NCBI GenBank assembly: GCA_026182355.1
Contig: JAPFBL010000034.1
Span: 1,054,001-1,118,000 of the forward strand
From: Hermatobates lingyangjiaoensis
Lineage: Eukaryota > Arthropoda > Insecta > Hemiptera > Hermatobatidae
Direction: 5' to 3'
DNA: 64,000 nt
Both the position numbers and the translations under genes were made by a program. The notes under the pieces are model-generated. The model made no database searches, was not told the DNA's origin, and worked only from the letters and a program-made list of their open reading frames with translations. This document shows positions 13,911 through 24,109 of the stretch, piece by piece; positions within the stretch are counted from its first letter, which is position 1; each line of letters opens with the position of its first letter.

Positions 13911-14356
13911 TTGTTGTTGAATAAAACTTCATTTGTGTGGAACTTTTGTTTCTTTATCCATTTTACCTCAGAATGATGCTTTTCAATTTACTGAATCTAT
14001 ATTGTGTTTAATATGGCTACCTGAAATTTTATCAAGCAATGGTCTCAAGATAGTAACTAACAATTTGGATAACTAACAGTCAACCTGTTCATATTTGACA
14101 ATGGAGAGAATTTTTATAGAAATTGATATAAATATATCTCAATTATATCTAAATATTAGTTACAGATTATAAAAATATTTGTTTCTTGGATTTCGTTCCC
14201 TGCTTTTCTACCAGTTTCTGAACTTGTAGACTTCCAAAACTAAGTTGAATGAGGTTTGCTAAAAATGGCTGAAAAGATTCACAATAGAGAATATTGCTGA
14301 AGAACATTGGACAGCCACTCTTATTGAAACTTCTGCCTTTTACACGGGGAAAAAGT

Positions 14357-14835
14357 GTGGTTCATTTAATTTTTCGACATTCATTTAACAAGGATGGTCA
14401 CCCATCCAAGAACTAAAGACATGCATTGTTGCTTAACTCGTCTGATCCATTGAATACCAGAGTATTGAAGCGCATTAAGCCTGATCAGGGTTTTTGGTTT
14501 ATTGAAGAACAATAGGTTGCAGTGGCAATCCCACAAGGGAACACACGTAGGCCGAGCATTGGGCCTTTGTGATACCACACAATGAAGATTGATTCGCTTC
14601 TACAGTGGGAGTATTAAATTTTGCCTAAGTCAAATGTATTTAGAGTAGGGATCTTTAACGAGTACCTGACATCGTAAAGGCTCGGGACCGACAGTTTAAC
14701 GTCCTTCTCCGAGGGACGACGCGCTCAGATTTATTCACCTCCCGCGTGAATAAATCGAGGGCCAGGAGAGGATCGAACCCCGGTGCTATCAGTTCAGAGG
14801 TGAGCACGTAACCACTGAGCTAGCCTGGCCCCCTC
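14357..14835 (-). repeat. tRNA-derived SINE, composite copy
   Basis: Minus strand. The tRNA-like head has A box TAGCTCAGTGGT (complement at 14811-14822) and B box GGTTCGATC (complement at 14771-14779). The body is shared with the 18215 and 52850 copies. Then come TGGTATCACAAAGGCC and CCACTGCAACC as in the 18215 copy, a 5S-like block, and a tail resembling AATAAATGAGCCAC of the 52850 copy. A composite of two SINE subtypes or a SINE with an inserted segment. Confidence 0.8.
14392..14451 (-). pseudogene. 5S rRNA-like segment
   Basis: Minus strand reads GATCAGACGAGTTAAGCAAC near the start and TTAGTTCTTGGATGGGTGAC near the end. This matches the internal half of animal 5S rRNA, including its A-box, intermediate and C-box promoter region (family knowledge: TTAGTACTTGGATGGG). 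The 5' and 3' parts of 5S are missing, so it is a fragment, embedded in or next to a tRNA-derived SINE. Confidence 0.75.
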
Positions 14836-14879
14836 TGATTGAATAACAATACTGAATAAAGTATCCTGGTTCATATTGA

Positions 14880-15747
14880 AATAGAATCTACACAAAGTTA
14901 TATGTTCTTGAAGATTGAAAGATTTTAAAACCATTCAGAATGAAAATCAACCTGATATTAAAGTTCAATAATTTATTTATAAAAAAACTACGTTAATAAT
15001 TTAGTTTTGTTGAAACCTTTATATTAATTAAATCGTTTTGTGCCTTTATAAACTTTCTACAGCAACCCCTATAACCTTATATTATGTAAACTTTTCCTCA
15101 ATTTTATTGCAGTAAGAATAGCCAAGGGAAGTAGAGGCAACCACTGGTAGAATTATTAATGTTCTTAGTGACAATAAAACCCCTTTAAAATCTTTTCTTT
15201 GCGCTAACAATAAAAGAATATAATCAAATAAAAATTCATGTCTGCTTTTAAATTCATTGTATGTTTTAAATTACAAAATGTTTAAAGATGCTTATTTTTA
15301 AATCAAGATATATTAAAATTATAAACTCTTATAATTCATTGTCAGGTTTATTATTAATATAATTGGTCTTGTCTGGCTATTTAAGCCTGTAGGGTGTAAT
15401 ATCTTTATAAAACTCTATGAATGAACATTACTTTTATACAGTTCTATAACTTTTTGAAGAGAGTCATAAAAATATTTCAAGTGGCATCATTACATACTTG
15501 TAACCTCTCTTTTAGTATCACAGATTGACGGATTTAGACAAAATTTATAGGATAGGTAGTACTTGGTGTGGAAAAAACTGCTATTGTTTCTTTAGAGAAA
15601 ACTGCATTTTGGCAATAGTGCAATACACGCAGAACACAAATATTGTTAGTATGTAGTATACTTAATGTATAGTATATTTACAAAATATATTCACCGTAAA
15701 TGTGCTTACCATGCTTGATATTCAAACTGACTTTTAGAAATATAAAC
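14880..15747. other. Non-coding AT-rich stretch
   Basis: No gene or element recognised. Confidence 0.5.
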
Positions 15748-15761
15748 ATTTTTAATCAGTT

Positions 15762-16013
15762 GATTACTTGTGCAATCTGTTATGGTGTTGTATTATACTC
15801 ATTATGAGAGATTTCAAAAATTACGTCTCTACACAAGGATAGTTAACATGAAAACTAATAACGCGTTTCGAACACCTAGTGTTCTTCTTCAGATTCACAT
15901 CTGCACTCTTGAGATGTCAACCCGTAGAAGAACACTAAGTGTTTAAAACGCATTGTTTGTTTTCATATTAAACTTTTTTTTTGTGCGAAGACATAATTTG
16001 TAAAATCCCCAAT
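15762..16013. mobile_element. Fold-back F/G-type element with 14-bp target duplication
   Basis: Inverted arms each hold a hammerhead-like motif: ACGCGTTTCGAACAC on the left, GAACACTAAGTGTTT then AAAACGCATTG on the right. The left end keeps TGTGCAATCTGTTATGG. The 14-bp ATTTTTAATCAGTT flanks it exactly (15748-15761 and 16014-16027). Confidence 0.8.
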
Positions 16014-16329
16014 ATTTTTAATCAGTTTTACTTCAAAATCTGTGTATAAAAAAAAAATTAATTACTTTTTTATTATTGTTAAGAGCAATATTACTGTACA
16101 AAATTTATTGACTTTCATCTGTCGTCTCTTGTCGAATGGTTTACCTTAATTTTATAAAACCTCCAGGTTTTAATATATAACTTACTGGAAGCCAACTTAA
16201 AATTAATGAATTTTGAAAATAATCAATACCAATTAAATGAATTTGTATTAAAAGAATAGTTCTGCACAAAATTATATAAGTTCTTGGATTTTTGAGAGTT
16301 TAGGTCTTAGGATTTAAAAAACTTCTTTC

Positions 16330-16367
16330 GCCAACGTTTCCACATATATTTATGTGTTCTTAAGAGC
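16330..16367 (-). ncRNA. Hammerhead-like motif, family H left arm
   Basis: Minus strand: GCT - CTTAAGA (one change from CTGAAGA) - A - CACATA/TATGTG stem II - GAA - ACGT - T - GGC. Stem I GCT/GGC pairs with one G-U. Confidence 0.6.
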
Positions 16368-16510
16368 TAAAAATATGTTTTTACAATTAGCACTATTACT
16401 ATAACAATTTTAATGTTGTAGTAATACTGCTAGTACTTGTAGTAGAACCAAAATTGTTCTATTAATAGTGTTAGTTGTAAAAACATGTTCATGTTTCATG
16501 AAAATTCATA

Positions 16511-16551
16511 GCCCTGAAGAAGGCTATGTATATATATGTCGAAACGTTGGC
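16511..16551 (+). ncRNA. Hammerhead-like motif, family H right arm
   Basis: GCC - CTGAAGA - A - GGC...GTC stem II with a long AT-rich loop - GAA - ACGT - T - GGC. Stem I GCC/GGC is perfect. The extra base before stem II is A here. Confidence 0.7.
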
Positions 16552-16612
16552 AAAGGAAATAATTTAAAGCCCAGGACCTAAACCCTCAAACATTTTATAA
16601 CTTGTGAATAGT

Positions 16613-18214
16613 GGGCAACAAAAGAAAATCACAACTGTTCATACAATTTAAAATTTACCCAAAAATATATCAAATGGAATGAACTAAATATTAATAATGT
16701 ATACTATTAATTAATTAAATATTCAAAAATCTTATTAAAATGAACTATTGTTATAACGAAATTAATAATTTTTACTTTTTATATTACCATTAACTGTAAC
16801 ATTTCCATTTTCATGATATCTAACAAGAAAAATTGAAAGTAGTTTTTATAAACTAAATTTTATTATAAACTATTATGTTATAAAATCTTTAGAAATAACA
16901 AAAACTAAAGGCGTCTTATTTCTAACTCATTACATTATTTCCTTTATCATGTTAAATTATTCATATTATTTTATTTTAATTCCATTAAGTGTAGGCCATA
17001 ACTTTTATTTGTACTTTTTCTTTTCATGATCAACATAAATTACCGTGTAATATTTCAGACAGATTTATAAATCCCATTGAGGATGAATATTGAGCAAGCA
17101 GAAGGGTATACAGATTAAGGTATAAAATATACAGAAGCAAACAGGTGAATTATAATAGTACTATAATGATTGTAAGTATGGTGCTTATCGGTTCCAGGTT
17201 GGTGACTTTAAAGAAAAGAGGGTGTTTTAGTTGGTAGTCTGGCTTATCTGGGAGCCCTGCACTATGTGCGTAAATGCATTTCACCTCATTATAAAAAAAA
17301 TAAAAAATAGGCTTATAATTATAATACATATTATAGTCACATTATGATGAAGGTTTTTACTGAAGGATCAGTCGCCGAGTAGTCATTGGTTTGTTAGTGC
17401 GGGAGTAAAACAGTGTTGTTTTTCCTTAGGTGTGGAATGTTTGGTGGAAAGTAAAGAATTCTAAATAGACAGTGCTGTTTCTAAACAGTGGATCAAGAAT
17501 TTATGCTATACGTGTGGGGAAAAAGGCGTTAACTAGTGCAATACAAAGTCCATTGTTAATGAATGAATTAGTATACCAAGCCTAGCACATATGCCAATGG
17601 AAAGAACAAGAAAAAACAGTTCGATTAAAAAGTTTTAACATTTTAACAATCTAAAAAAAAAGAGTTCCATTCGTTTACTCTCCCCTTAAATTGTTACTGT
17701 TTCAAATATTCAACTCATTCTTGGCCCTTCACGAATTTGTTGAATCCCCTAAGGGAGGATTCTCTCCTGATATAGAATTCCTTCGAATAGCTAATACTAC
17801 TTCAATGCCTTTTCCAACACCTTCTAAAATGTCTCACATCCTTCAAGAGGTGTTAAAGATTATAAAGATTATATGAACACCACCTATATAAAGTAATTAA
17901 ACGAACATAAAAAATATGATAAAATACTATTTCACAAAAATTTGATAATACATAAATTAATATGTTTCAGTATAATTTAAATAATCATTAATTCAATTTA
18001 GTAATTTAATTAAAATTAGTAGCATTAGTTTATTGAAATGTTGTTTATTCAAAAGTTAAAAGGATTGAAAAATACTAAGCTTTGTTTGATGTAACGTTTA
18101 TAATTTGAAAAATATGTTTTTTAGGAAAAAATATTAAAATAAATAGAGAGGCACTGTAAAAATATAGAGAGATTAAATATTTATAACAATTTAATATAAT
18201 TTGATTAAATTGAT
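16613..18214. other. Non-coding AT-rich stretch
   Basis: No gene recognised. A 61-codon open frame from 17691 contains a less biased stretch (GGFSPDIEFLRIANT) that resembles coding sequence, but I cannot assign it and see no convincing splice sites. Confidence 0.4.
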
Positions 18215-18560
18215 TTAAACAAGTTAGGTTAGTTTAGGTTAGGTTGCAGTGGCAGTCCACCATAAGGGAACACTAATAGGCCGAAGATTGGCTTTTTTAT
18301 GATACCACACAAAGAAAACTAATTCTACATTGTGAGTCCTGCATTTTGCTTAACTTAAGTGTATTTAGAGTAGGGATGTTTAACGATTATCGGTCATCGC
18401 ACAGGCTTGGGACCAAGGGCCTAAAGTCCTCTCCGACGGACGACGTGCTCTGATTTATTCACCTCCCAAGTGAATAAATCGAGGGCCAGAGTGAGTTTTG
18501 AACCGCGGACCTACCAGTTCAGATGCAAAAATGTTGCAATTGAACTAACCTGGCCCCCAT
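18215..18560 (-). repeat. tRNA-derived SINE with TTAGG-like tail
   Basis: Minus strand: tRNA-like head (GGTTCAAAACTC B-box region near 18500), body (CTCGATTTATTCAC, GAATAAATCAGAGCACGTCG) as in the 14357 copy, TGGTATCATAAAAAAGCC, CCACTGC, then AACCTAACCTAAACTAACC. On the plus strand the tail reads as TTAGG-type units (about 18221-18245), matching the common arthropod telomere repeat. Confidence 0.8.
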
Positions 18561-18894
18561 TTAAACAAATGAACCAACTATAAATGAAAGCAAATAAACA
18601 TATAAAAATAGAAATAAGTTAACCGATAATGCATCTTTTATGAATATATGATGTTTTAATTTAAATCCACCTTATTGCTCATTTGATAGTAAACTGTTAA
18701 AAGAGGATTATTATGATTTTAAACATTTAATAATTATAAATCCCAATACTATCATTGATTCTGATTGAACACTCAGATGACTCCAACGCTCGAAGTTATT
18801 CGTGTTGCTCTAGAGGAGAGAAAAAAAAATACCTTATTTGTTTTGTTTACCAGATATCGCTGGGTTAGATGAAGATCTGTGGACTTGTAAAATA

Positions 18895-19135
18895 GTTTGC
18901 CACTTTACAAAGTAGTTGCAGAGAGTAACTTTACGAAGTTCAAACTGACTTTAAAGTCTGCTATTCCTTGGTTTGGTTGACTTCAAATCTCCATTTACTC
19001 TTACTAATGAGAGCAAGCAGACTATATAGAAAGTGACATAATGAAAACCGAAACTTTGCACAGATATTGTACCAAGTCTGTATTTATATCGACGTCTAAA
19101 CCACAGTAATGGGACCAGGATTTCAATCAAAATAA
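18895..19135 (+). repeat. Dispersed repeat R1, copy a
   Basis: Shares GACTTTAAAGTCTGC (a palindromic core), a TTCAAAT(C/T)TC block and GTGA(C/T)(A/G)TAATGAAAACC with the copy at 21000-21190. Non-coding, family unknown. Confidence 0.6.
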
Positions 19136-19824
19136 CTGCTATTCATCAGAGTCTCACTCAAACTGAAACAAGTGACGTTAGACATGTGGTTTAAAATTGA
19201 GAAAGGAAGGAGAAAATAGATGTGTTTTATAGGGCATAAAAAGTGAAGAAAGGGAAGAAACGACCGGACAAGTCAAGTCATGGTAAACAAGAAGATCAAG
19301 AAGAAATCTTATCTTGACTTACGTTATCTACTGACTGGCAACCCTTGTGCTCCCGTTAACACTGAGTCTAACTAGTAATAATATTTACAGTCTTTGATCT
19401 TTAATTTTCATTAAACCAGAACAAGATAATATTTCATACATCAATCCTCCATATGTACTATATTATTTTGAATTCCGTCCCAATTTATATAATGATTATC
19501 ATTATTTATATATAAGAATAAGGCGCTACTTGTTCACCTCTGACTACTGAGTATATATTGGTGTTGTTTGACTCGTAATTTTAATAAATTACCCAGTGGC
19601 GTAAAGCAACTATTTTTGTATTTTTGTCTCCCAGTGTGGTTGTAAGATCCCTTCCCCCCCAATCTGTTGATAATCCAATAACCTTCAAAATTGCAGAAAG
19701 TACTTAAAATATTTATTTTCATTGAGTTACAATGAAGGTTACAATTTTAAACTGCTGTTATTAGTCTCAAACTTTGTTTTATTACAGTACTCATATGCAT
19801 ATAGAAAAATCAAAGAAAACTTTC

Positions 19825-19895
19825 GTTGGCTTAAAGTCATCCTTTACCAGAAAGTTGGACATTGCCTAGATAATAAGGAAGTTTATTGCGCTTTA
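19825..19895 (+). repeat. 71-bp segment duplicated at 21510
   Basis: TTGGCTTAAAGTCATCC through TTTATTGCGCTTTA is repeated at 21510-21580 with about two mismatches. The surroundings of the two copies do not match, so this short segment moved or was copied on its own. Confidence 0.8.
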
Positions 19896-20104
19896 CAAAC
19901 ATTTTACAAAACAGAAACGTATAATTCGAGTTCTTCAACATTTAAACGTATACGTTCAAATCATAACAAAATTGTTAAATTAATTTAACTGGCCTCCAAA
20001 ACAAATATAATAAACTTTAAAAATTTGTTTTTAAAAATTTAAAACACATTTATTTTTAATTTGCAAATTAACAGTTAAAAAATCCGCTTAAAAACAGTAT
20101 TAAA

Positions 20105-20376
20105 GAACCTTTCCTCTCACCCAAATCCATTTGTACGAATCCTTGCTTCCTCCTCACCTTCCCAGAATCCCCCAAGACGACTCAAGAGAAAATGGCCCAG
20201 GGATCTGCTATTACAATAATATGCTTTAAAAAAAAAAAAACCAAAGTGAGAAATTGAACCAGTGGGTTTCATTCTTTGCTCATGTGCATCGATGTCATTG
20301 TGTAATCTATTACTACATATGCCTGTTACGCATAATATGCGTAGTTGTATATTTGTAAATAAAGATGATAAAAAAG
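20105..20376 (+). mobile_element. 5'-truncated Jockey-like LINE, 12-bp target duplication
   Basis: A short reading frame encodes the RT-protein C-terminus (SSHPNPFVRILAS and PPRRLKRKWPRD), followed by the 3' UTR shared with 11511 and 49200 and ending GATGATAAAAAAG. AACAGTATTAAA flanks it exactly (20093-20104 and 20377-20388). A classic target-primed insertion. Confidence 0.9.
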
Positions 20377-20599
20377 AACAGTATTAAATACATAAAAGTA
20401 TTAAAGTATTAAAGTATTAAAAACAATTACGACCTTATAAACTTATAAAATATCATATTTTTTCTTAGATTTTTATTATTTTAATTTTTTTCTATTTTTT
20501 AATTTTACTCACACAAAATGCCACCCACTGGTGTTTGCCCCTCCCACTCTTCTCCTGCTCTGACCTAAGAGTGATTCTACCACCCTGACATAAGTAACT

Positions 20600-20984
20600 T
20601 TTATGGTAATATTTCACGGAATTTTATAAATACGATTATACCCAAGTTCTCTAGAAGAGTTTTTAATTAACAAAGTACCTACTTATTAACTTTAAAAAAT
20701 CTATATAAGATTATGATTATATGCAAACCTATGTAGAGGGAGGGAGAGTTTAATGACTCGTATTATAGTTTATCTGAAGTTTTTGAAAAAAAATAGTTAT
20801 GAAGCGATTTTATTTAATTAACACATGTTTTCATTGGTCTCTCTCACTTTAATGGAAAGTTACTGAAAAACTTAGGTATTTGAAATGAAACTCTAAGATA
20901 AAGAAATGAGACTAGGAATTATTAGTGAGAGGATTTGATCAAGAGTTTTTAGAAACTCTTCATTTAGGGTGTTTGACGAGGGTG
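20600..20984. other. Non-coding AT-rich stretch
   Basis: No gene recognised. Confidence 0.45.
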
Positions 20985-20999
20985 TATGCTGTGGGTGTG

Positions 21000-21190
21000 C
21001 GGAGTAGTTTAAACAACTATAAAAAGTTCAGACTGACTTTAAAGTCTGCCATTTTTTGCTGTGACTGAATTCAAATTCTCTGATTAATGAGAACAGCCTC
21101 TTCACAAAGTGATGTAATGAAAACCCGAACTTAGATATTGTATGTAGTGTATATTTATATCAACATGTAACCAAAGTAAGAAATCCAGAT
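21000..21190 (+). repeat. Dispersed repeat R1, copy b
   Basis: Diverged copy of 18895-19135: AGTTCAGACTGACTTTAAAG, TTCAAATTCTC, AAGTGATGTAATGAAAAC. Confidence 0.6.
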
Positions 21191-21509
21191 TTTCTAACTA
21201 GAAGAAAAGAACTACAAACCAAAAACTGGAAGAATTCTACTGAATGCATGCAAAGCCGTGCACAACAGATAGTATAATATCTAGTGTAACTGCTAGGATA
21301 ATATAATATATATAAAATATTCTACTTTAGGTGAAATTAAACTTTATAAATGAATAGCATTTCTAATATTTTACAGTTTTTCTTTTCCTCTTTTATCCGT
21401 ATAAGTTCATTCTTATCATTATTTAGAAAGTGTCACACTTCATATGGTTTGAAATAGTAGCTGTCAGAGAGAGATAATACAGAAATCTGACTGACCGGTT
21501 TCATTTCCA

Positions 21510-21580
21510 GTTGGCTTAAAGTCATCCTTTATCAGAAAGTTGGACATTGCCTAGTTAATAAGGAAGTTTATTGCGCTTTA
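21510..21580 (+). repeat. 71-bp segment, second copy
   Basis: Near-identical to 19825-19895 (see that entry). Confidence 0.8.
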
Positions 21581-22257
21581 GCCAGCATGGATTAGTTCAA
21601 TATTGAAGAATTCGACTTGATCGAGTGCTTAATAAACTTTCTCAATAACCGATTCGTGTGACCCTTAGATTGCGCCTCTCTGAAAGCTAATGGTGATGAT
21701 TCGGCCTGTGATGAGAACACTTCTCACTAAAATTGATAAAGTTAAATTACCTTTGCTTTAACTTTAGATTTTTCAAGTTTAGCTTAAGTTTCTATTAATT
21801 AAGTTTCTATTAATTGACCTCAATTGTAACAAATCTTATACTTACATGAAATTTATTATATCTAGTAAAATAGTTATAATAATTTATAATTTTTTCTTTA
21901 ATAATATTTATTTTTAGTTCTTGTTTAGGTAATATTAAAAGTGTACATATATATCTCTTCATATGAAACACAAGCCAGATGGCTCAGAATAACTAGGGTA
22001 GACAGAACTAACATAACACTCTTTTATATTTCCTCTTTTGTCATCATCAGAAGAACAGATTTCTACTTTCAAGGCAGCCTGCAATTAGATATGGAATGTC
22101 AGCTATAATAATAAAATCAGGGCAGCTACCAACAGAGGAAGAGAATTGTGAAATAACATAGAAGAAAATGAAAGAGAGAAGAAGACAAAAGAAAATGATG
22201 ACCAATAGAGCAAGTGAAATAAATAATTACTATAATCGTTATTAAGTGTAATGACAA

Positions 22258-22400
22258 ATGATTTGGCAATTAACACCAGCCCATCGGAAAGTTGTTAGAA
22301 AACTAGAGCAGATCAGTTTAAAAGTCGTGAACGCAGAAGCTGCTGTTTATTTTGATCAAATATGCCTACGCCAAGATTTGCTGCCCTCATACACTAATAT
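22258..22400 (+). pseudogene. PLE reverse-transcriptase N-terminal fragment
   Basis: Encodes LTPAHRKVVRKLEQ then VVNAEAAVYFDQICLRQDLL and ends PSYTNI before running into ATATAC(AT)n. The NAEAA-YF--IC-R-DLLP-YTNI pattern recurs at 44526, 58600 and 58934, and resembles the region before the RT domain of Penelope-like elements. It breaks at the TNI codons, directly followed by (TA)n and a family-A fold-back. Confidence 0.7.
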
Positions 22401-22410
22401 ATACATATAT

Positions 22411-22708
22411 AAAATAAATTCAAAACAAAGGAAACACACAGAAAGGCACAGACATAACTCACATCGATATTTCGACCATCGTCGTCATCAGGAGGTGTGA
22501 ACAGCGAAGAGTACCGCAGGAAGGTAGGGCGGTGACTGAACTGGGTGACTGCAGCCACTTGCTTTCCTGCGGAACTCTTCGCTCTTCACACCTTCTGATG
22601 ACGACGATAGTCGAAATTCGATGTGAGTTATGTCTGTGCCTTTCTGTATGTTTCCTTCGTTTTGAATTTATTTTATTTAAAAAAGTCCGCTGGACCGTTT
22701 CTTTTAAT
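22411..22708. mobile_element. Fold-back PLE element, family A
   Basis: Inverted arms outward from about 22540. The 3' end reads TTCCTTCG...TTATTT then AAAAAGTCCGCTGGACCGTT and TCTTTTAA, flanked by (TA)n on both sides. Each arm has a hammerhead-like motif (minus 22460-22497; plus about 22589-22625). Family A is the same family as the coding palindrome at 27.3-30.1 kb. Confidence 0.85.
22460..22497 (-). ncRNA. Hammerhead-like motif, family A
   Basis: Minus strand: CACCTC - CTGATGA - C - GACGATGGTC - GAA - ATAT - C - GATGTG. Stem I CACCTC/GATGTG pairs at five of six positions. Confidence 0.7.
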
Positions 22709-22787
22709 ATATATATATATACGTATATCCGTAGATATATATATACGTATATATATATATATATATACGATTCGTATATATATACGA

Positions 22788-23080
22788 ATTCAAAATTCAA
22801 GAAGAGTAACACACAGGGTAAGGAAACACACTTAGAGACTCAAATTTTCGGGTAATCTGTCTTCAGGAGAAAAGAGAAAGGGAGACCAAGCACGTTGTAG
22901 ACGCAACGGTTTCGTTTGCAAGAGTGCTTGATCTCCCTTTCTCTTTTCTCCTAAGACGGATTACCCAAAAATTTGAGTCTGTAAGTGTGTTTCCTTACTT
23001 TGTGTGTTACTCTTCTTGAATTTTGAACTCGTATTGTGTCCAGTTTGGATCGTGTTTCGTTTAATTAAGTGATATATATA
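22788..23080. mobile_element. Fold-back PLE element, family C
   Basis: Inverted arms: left AATTCAAAATTCAAGAAGAG, right CTCTTCTTGAATTTTGAA. Both read outward through a hammerhead-like motif (22839-22869 minus; 22948-22977 plus, where the core has lost one base, CTAAGA). The 3' end is GTCCAGTTTGGATCGTG. (TA)n on both flanks. Confidence 0.8.
22839..22869 (-). ncRNA. Hammerhead-like motif, family C with canonical GAA
   Basis: Minus strand: CTC - CTGAAGA - C - AGATTACCC - GAA - AATT - T - GAG. Stem I CTC/GAG is perfect. Other family-C copies here have AAA in place of GAA. Confidence 0.6.
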
Positions 23081-23131
23081 TAAATATTATATATATAATA
23101 TATATATATAATATATTATATATATATATAT

Positions 23132-23430
23132 AGTTCAATATAGAAATAGAAACATAGAGAAATCAAAAGAACACACTTACAGTCTCTAATTTTTGGTTTG
23201 AACCGTCTTTTTCGTTGGAAATACGGTCCGAAACGAACAAATATAGTTCAATGTAGAATAAGAAACATAGAGAAATCAAAAGCACACACTTACACTTGGA
23301 GATGGTTGGGTCTCCAAACCAGTGCGCTTGGTTTCCCTCTCTTATCTCTCTTGAAGACGGTTCATACCGAAAATTGGAGATTGTAAGTGTGTGCTTTTGA
23401 TTTCTCTATGTTTCTTTTTCTACAATGAAC
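23132..23430. mobile_element. Two overlapping family-D fold-back fragments
   Basis: AGTTCAAT(A/G)TAGAA...GAAACATAGAGAAATCAAAA occurs twice as a left arm (from 23132 and 23236). One right arm (to 23430) carries TGAAGACGGTTCATACCG then AAAATTGGAGA. A family-D copy seems to have inserted into or replaced part of another. (TA)n flanks. Confidence 0.7.
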
Positions 23431-23431
23431 T

Positions 23432-23463
<32 letters not shown>

Positions 23464-23464
23464 T

Positions 23465-23610
23465 ATATAATTAAAATTACAACTAGATAACACAAAAAAG
23501 AGGACTAAAAGTAACAATTTTTGATCATTTCGGCTGTCTTGCCATCTTCAGGAGAGGAGAAAAGAAAAAGGAGAAGGAACGAAGGAGCAGAGGCGTAAAT
23601 GCATCCACCG

Positions 23611-23612
<2 letters not shown>
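23465..23612 (-). mobile_element. Family-E PLE 3' fragment (single arm)
   Basis: Minus strand: CTGAAGA - T - GGC...GCC stem - GAA - ATGATC, then a 3' end reading TTTGTGTTATCTAGTTGTAA. Stem I is not clear. Same family at 32355 and 60540. (TA)n on both sides. Confidence 0.65.
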
Positions 23613-23647
<35 letters not shown>

Positions 23648-23660
23648 TATATATATATAA
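23611..23660. repeat. (TA)n tract
   Basis: Simple TA repeat bordering the family-E fragment. Confidence 0.9.
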
Positions 23661-24109
23661 TTACAGCATTAAATCTTAAAAAGAAACACATAGAGGAAGA
23701 ATTAACATATCTCATTTCAATATTGAAAATGCACAGTCATCAAGTAAGAAGGATAGGTTAGTTGAGTACATGATGATTAATCATCAGATAGTCTATTAGA
23801 TTAGTTTATTATATTTTTGTATTAGATCATTTTTCACCAAAAATGATGCGAAAAATCGAATAGCAGTTAGGTAGAAGGAAGGAGTCGAGATATGAAGACA
23901 AAGTAATAAAAGTGTGATAAAAAAATAAAAGTAGTAAATCTAGTAATAGTGAATAATAATAAAATGAAAGAGAAACTTAAAGGTAAATAATAAATACTCT
24001 TATCATGTGAAAATATTACTTATAAGTATATATAATTAATATAGTGGGCTTTTCAGTTCCTTTTTCTGAATTTTGTTACTGTGGCATTGACTTCGACTTC
24101 ATTTACGTG

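Larger units (their letters stand above)
13372..13975. mobile_element. Fold-back PLE-type element, family G (longest small copy)
   Basis: Two inverted arms of roughly 240-250 bp face outward around a central loop (about 13620-13760). Each carries a hammerhead-like motif and ends in CCATTTTACCTCAGAATGA. The left end adds GTGTGGTATTTACTCATT and GTGCAATCCGTAATTG, the shared F/G 3' tail. Flanks ACGCTTTTTAAAT and ATGCTTTTCAATT may be a diverged target duplication. No coding sequence. Confidence 0.8.
16264..16612. mobile_element. Fold-back PLE-type element, family H
   Basis: Inverted arms share ATAAGTTCTTGGATTTTTGA / TAGGTCTTAGGATTTAAA with complements on the right (GGACCTAAACCCTCAAAC). Each arm carries a hammerhead-like motif reading outward. 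The loop holds T/A-rich DNA. No coding sequence. Confidence 0.75.
19594..20560 (+). mobile_element. DNA-transposon-like element with CAGTGGCGTA end, copy 1
   Basis: Begins CAGTGGCGTA (19594-19603), identical to the left end of the copy at 55409-56027. Shared interior landmarks include GTTGATAATCC, AAAATATTTATTTTCAT, TTTTAATTTGCAAAT and AAAACAATTACGAC. A Jockey 3' fragment (20105-20376) is inserted in it. The right terminal repeat is not preserved. Confidence 0.65.

Noticed and set aside
14392..14451. Functional 5S rRNA gene
   Set aside because: Only the internal half is present.
14761..14835. Functional tRNA gene
   Set aside because: A and B boxes are present but the cloverleaf does not close and the SINE body follows; copies at other loci show it is a SINE head.
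22459..22855. Open frames rich in Ile-Tyr repeats (also near 27030, 42677, 46797)
   Set aside because: These are translations of (TA)n and of PLE fold-back arms, not proteins.
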